In this document: positions 61,208 to 64,000 of the stretch, piece by piece
Layout of the letters: every line of letters begins with the position of its first letter
Numbering within the stretch: position 1 is the first letter of the stretch
Assembly: GCA_034687125.1 (NCBI GenBank)
Contig: JAQGBZ010000188.1
Coordinates: 57,863-121,862 of the forward strand
DNA: 64,000 bases
Source: Neelides folsomi
Taxonomy: Eukaryota; Arthropoda; Collembola; Neelipleona; Neelidae
Direction: 5' to 3'
Made by a program: the position numbers and the translations under genes
Notes under the pieces: model-generated
The model's database searches: none
What the model was told of the DNA's origin: nothing
The model's input: only the letters and a program-made list of their open reading frames with translations

Positions 61208-61212
61208 AAGTT

Positions 61213-63833
61213 TCAAGTGTGCTTTTGGGTTTTTGCCTCGAAAAAGAGTCGGAGTGCATGGCCAGCCTTCCCCACAGGGGAATCGTCTTCATTGAACGTC
61301 TCGCAGTTGTCAAAGATGAGCCGGACGTCTTGGAGAAATTCCGTCCTACCCTTGTAGGTTGGAAGTCGTCCTCGAATCGTTGCCAAATCCATGGGCGTTT
61401 TGATGACCTATCACAAATCAAGTTTCATAAATCTGTTTTCATACCTATGGATTTTTCACCTTTTTGTAAGTGGGGAATTGTCTCGTGTTGACCGGGTCCA
61501 AAAAGGGCCAGGCGTCTTCATGTTTGGCCAAGTCGTCCAAGAGCTTTTCGCACCAAACTCCGTCGTTCTTTGGCTTTTTCTCTGGACGAGAGCGGGACTT
61601 GGTGGGAGACGTCTTGCGGTGGTCGGCGCAGAGCCAGCGGCCCCTTGGAGCTTTCCCCAACGGGGGATTCAAACATTCGGCGTGAAAGGCTTTAACGCAC
61701 TTGTCGCAAGCCAAAATCCTCCCAGCCCCTTGTCCACAAACAATGCAAGCCTAAAAAAATTTAATTTTTACAAATTACAAATTATTACGATTTGATTGCT
61801 CCTGGTTCGAAAGACTTACTTTGATGCCCGTGGCCTTGTTGATGCATTCCCAACAGAACCAGTCGCCGTCTGGGACAGTGAGGAGCGGAGGCTTGAAACA
61901 GTAAGTGTGATAGCCCCGATCGCAGTTGTCGCATAAAAGGAGCTGGTCCTCGTGGTCGCCACCTTTGCACAATTGACAAGATGCCTTCATGACGCTCTTG
62001 TCCCATGCGATGGACGAGTCCAAGTGGTAAAGGGCCATGGACAACACACCGCAGCTGCTGCTTCGCCCCACGGCCTCTCGCCACTGACCCAATGCCCGAA
62101 ACTCCCTAAACCACAACCAAATGTTAGATTTTAAATAAATTCTAATTCTCTTTAAACTCAAATTAAGATGCTCATTAGATAATTCATTAGTTATATTGAA
62201 ACTTTTGTTTTATATAACTTGGAAAAGAGTGGTTCATAAAAAATATTTGCATATTTAAAATAATTTTAAATTTAAATGGACCAATTTCTGAATTCGATCC
62301 ACTTTTGTCCATTAAATTGAATAAAATTGACTCACTTAGATGAATTGTTTTCGCTTTCTGGGGAAGCCCCGAGGTTAGCCAAATTGATGTCGTGGGCGGA
62401 TTTGCCCAAAGGAGGTTTGAGATATCGCCGTTCAACAGCGTCAACCAACTCGAGGAGTCTTTTCTTGACACTCTCGATGATTTCCGACTCGCAAGGGGAC
62501 TCGGAGTCTTTGGGGGGAACGACCCATCCCTTGACTTGGAGTGAAGCCGAGGCCACACGTTCTTCCAACGTCTCCAGAGATTCCAAAAGTTGCAAATGTA
62601 CTTTGTAATTCAAATCCGCATCCCAACCTTCTGGAGGAGACCCAGCTTCTTCGGAAACATCCTCAAGGTCCAAAGGGTCAAACTCTTTGGTTGTGCACAC
62701 TTCTAGCACGCTCTAATAAAAAATTAAAATTCAGTATAATCTCTAATGTACAGGTATTTTTGAGTGGTTATTCTCATCTTCCAATGAATATAAAACATTT
62801 AATATTTTTGATCAATTTTTTTGTAATCTACAGTTGTCTATAGACATAAAGAGAAAAAATGATATAAAATTAGATTTGCCAACCTTTAAGTTTGCCTCGG
62901 TGTTTGACTGGTGGAGCAACGTGGTAGCGTGTTGTTTTGGCTCTTGACAAATCCACCACCCCTTTTCCTCGTCTTCTTCCTCTTCGTCCCACCTGAGTTG
63001 GTCAGGGGAAGAAGGGGGCGGGGGCCGAAGGCGAGATAGCCCAAAGCAAGCCTCGACCCTTCCTCCCAAGCAAAATGTCTTGAGAGCCGGTGGGGGGATT
63101 TCTTGTAGTTTCTTTCGTTTTCTCCTCTTTTCTTCTTTTGGATGGTTCAAGTTTTGGATATTAACGGGGCCTTCAACAAGAACGCCTCCAGCATTTGGGA
63201 GATTCCAGTAGCTTCTCCGAAATCTGTCGTGTCCGAGTGGGGTGGCGCGAATAAGTTTGAGAGATTTTGCAGCTTGATGTCGCAGGTTCTCGCTGTCCTC
63301 GACAACGGCAGCCATCTTAGCCCGGAGTTCTTCGGCGCTGAGTTTCGATTCCTCGTCTTCTTCTTCGTTTCCTTCGTTTTCCTTTTCCACCTTCACTTCC
63401 GGTTTCTCTTCTTTGATGGGCAAATCAAAACTGAGTTGTTCTTTGGTGGACTCTTCTTCGGCCGCGCATTCGGCAACGGTCTTGCGGGCACACAACATGC
63501 GAAGTCTCCTTAATCTCACGTCGTTTTGCTGTCGGTCCTTACGAGCCTGATGGCCCGCTTCAGAGCTCGACTCTAGGAACCTCAACACGGCCTTAACAAA
63601 GAATAATCAATTCGAGTAAAATAAAAAATGGTCATAAATGTTTTTAATTTGATTCCCTTTAAATAATATCTTTTAAAATTGTCGTTACCTTGTTTTGCAA
63701 GAGGAGGTCGCAGAGAAAGGCCACGATGGTGATTTTCCTCGTTGGGCTTAGGGCCAGGAACGGAGCCTCGCGGAGCCAATCGGCCAAACCTTCAGTTTCA
63801 GGTTCGCTGTCGCTGATTCCCTCCAGATAAAGC
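61213..63833 (-). CDS. BAZ2/Toutatis-like chromatin remodeling subunit, 3' part
   Basis: Last six exons of a gene whose 5' part is beyond the window: 63833-63689, 63591-62884, 62712-62336, 62105-61820, 61750-61460 and 61407-61213. Order: a DDT/WHIM1-like 'LADWLREAPFLALSPTRKIT', an acidic segment, WHIM2/3 'ATPLGHDRFRRSYWNLP', 'GGVLVEG', a first PHD finger 'CQLCKGGDHEDQLLLCDNCD', 'RGYHTYC', 'WFCWECI', a second 'CIVCGQGAGRILACDKCVKA', 'FHAECLNPP', 'WLC', and a bromodomain 'TPMDLATIRGRLPTY', 'DVRLIFDNCETFNED'. This matches BAZ2 (ISWI/NoRC subunits). The second finger before the bromodomain is like Toutatis. Stop at 61213. Confidence 0.9.
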
Positions 63834-64000
63834 CTATTTATAATTAATAAATGAATTAATTGTTAAGGCTGTACTCGAAATCCAAAATCTGTAGTTATAT
63901 AACTCATAATGTAACATTTTAATTATTTAATTAATCTAAATGTCCAAGTTTTATAAATAACAATTACCTAGGAATATGAATGATTTTAAAAATAAATGAG

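Overview
This is a eukaryotic, animal (almost certainly arthropod) nuclear window. The genes are intron-rich with mostly 45-90 bp GT-AG introns. Lineage markers are a Masquerade-type serine protease homolog with five disulfide knots, a chitin-binding (peritrophin-A type) protein, a Crk adaptor, muscle essential light chain and a ZO/Polychaetoid scaffold. Intergenic DNA in the first 12 kb is AT-rich and roomy; from about 20 kb onward genes are packed almost end to end, several with touching or overlapping ends. I cannot fix the class (crustacean, mite or other); the compact architecture is the main clue.

Layout. 0-12 kb, all + strand: quinone oxidoreductase-like enzyme, SPEF1, a Crk adaptor lacking its first SH3, a MATH/BTB protein and an unrecognised secreted protein. 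12-18.5 kb, -: ZO-1/Polychaetoid (three PDZ, SH3, GUK, ZU5). 18.85-19.56 kb, +: a ~50-residue membrane micropeptide. 19.8-20.6 kb, -: secreted C-type lectin. 20.9-28.1 kb, -: FARP (FERM, RhoGEF, two PH) with a very acidic insert and a likely alternative terminal exon. 28.6-30.1 kb, -: a short MTF-1. 30.3-31.6 kb, -: inositol trisphosphate 3-kinase. 31.8-35.5 kb, +: STAT5-type STAT. 35.9-39.8 kb, +: aralar/citrin carrier, overlapping by ATGA an R3H-domain gene (39.8-40.7 kb). 40.8-46 kb: a small membrane protein (-), chitin-binding protein (+), VIP36 cargo lectin (-), ORMDL (+), DESI2 (-) and myosin essential light chain (-). 46-51 kb, -: PWWP/zinc-finger protein and SPOP. 52-55.5 kb, +: TIS11/tristetraprolin and midnolin. 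55.5-61.2 kb: Masquerade (-) and a second inactive protease homolog (+), head to head. 61.2-64 kb, -: C-terminal part of a BAZ2/Toutatis-like chromatin protein that runs off the window.

There is no operon-like pathway logic. Recurrent themes are cell-junction and cytoskeletal signalling (ZO, FARP, Crk), JAK/STAT and inositol phosphate signalling, protein turnover (two MATH/BTB proteins, midnolin, DESI2) and extracellular matrix or immunity (lectin, chitin binding, protease homologs). The most unusual sequence-level observations are: the Crk lacking SH3N; the split-able FARP locus with phase-matched alternative acceptors; 7-nt and 13-nt microexons; start-codon-only first exons; stop codons of opposite genes sharing one CTAG; an ATGA gene overlap; and two families of inverted-repeat elements sitting in introns of STAT and aralar. 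All gene models were spliced by eye from homology and splice consensus; no search was run.
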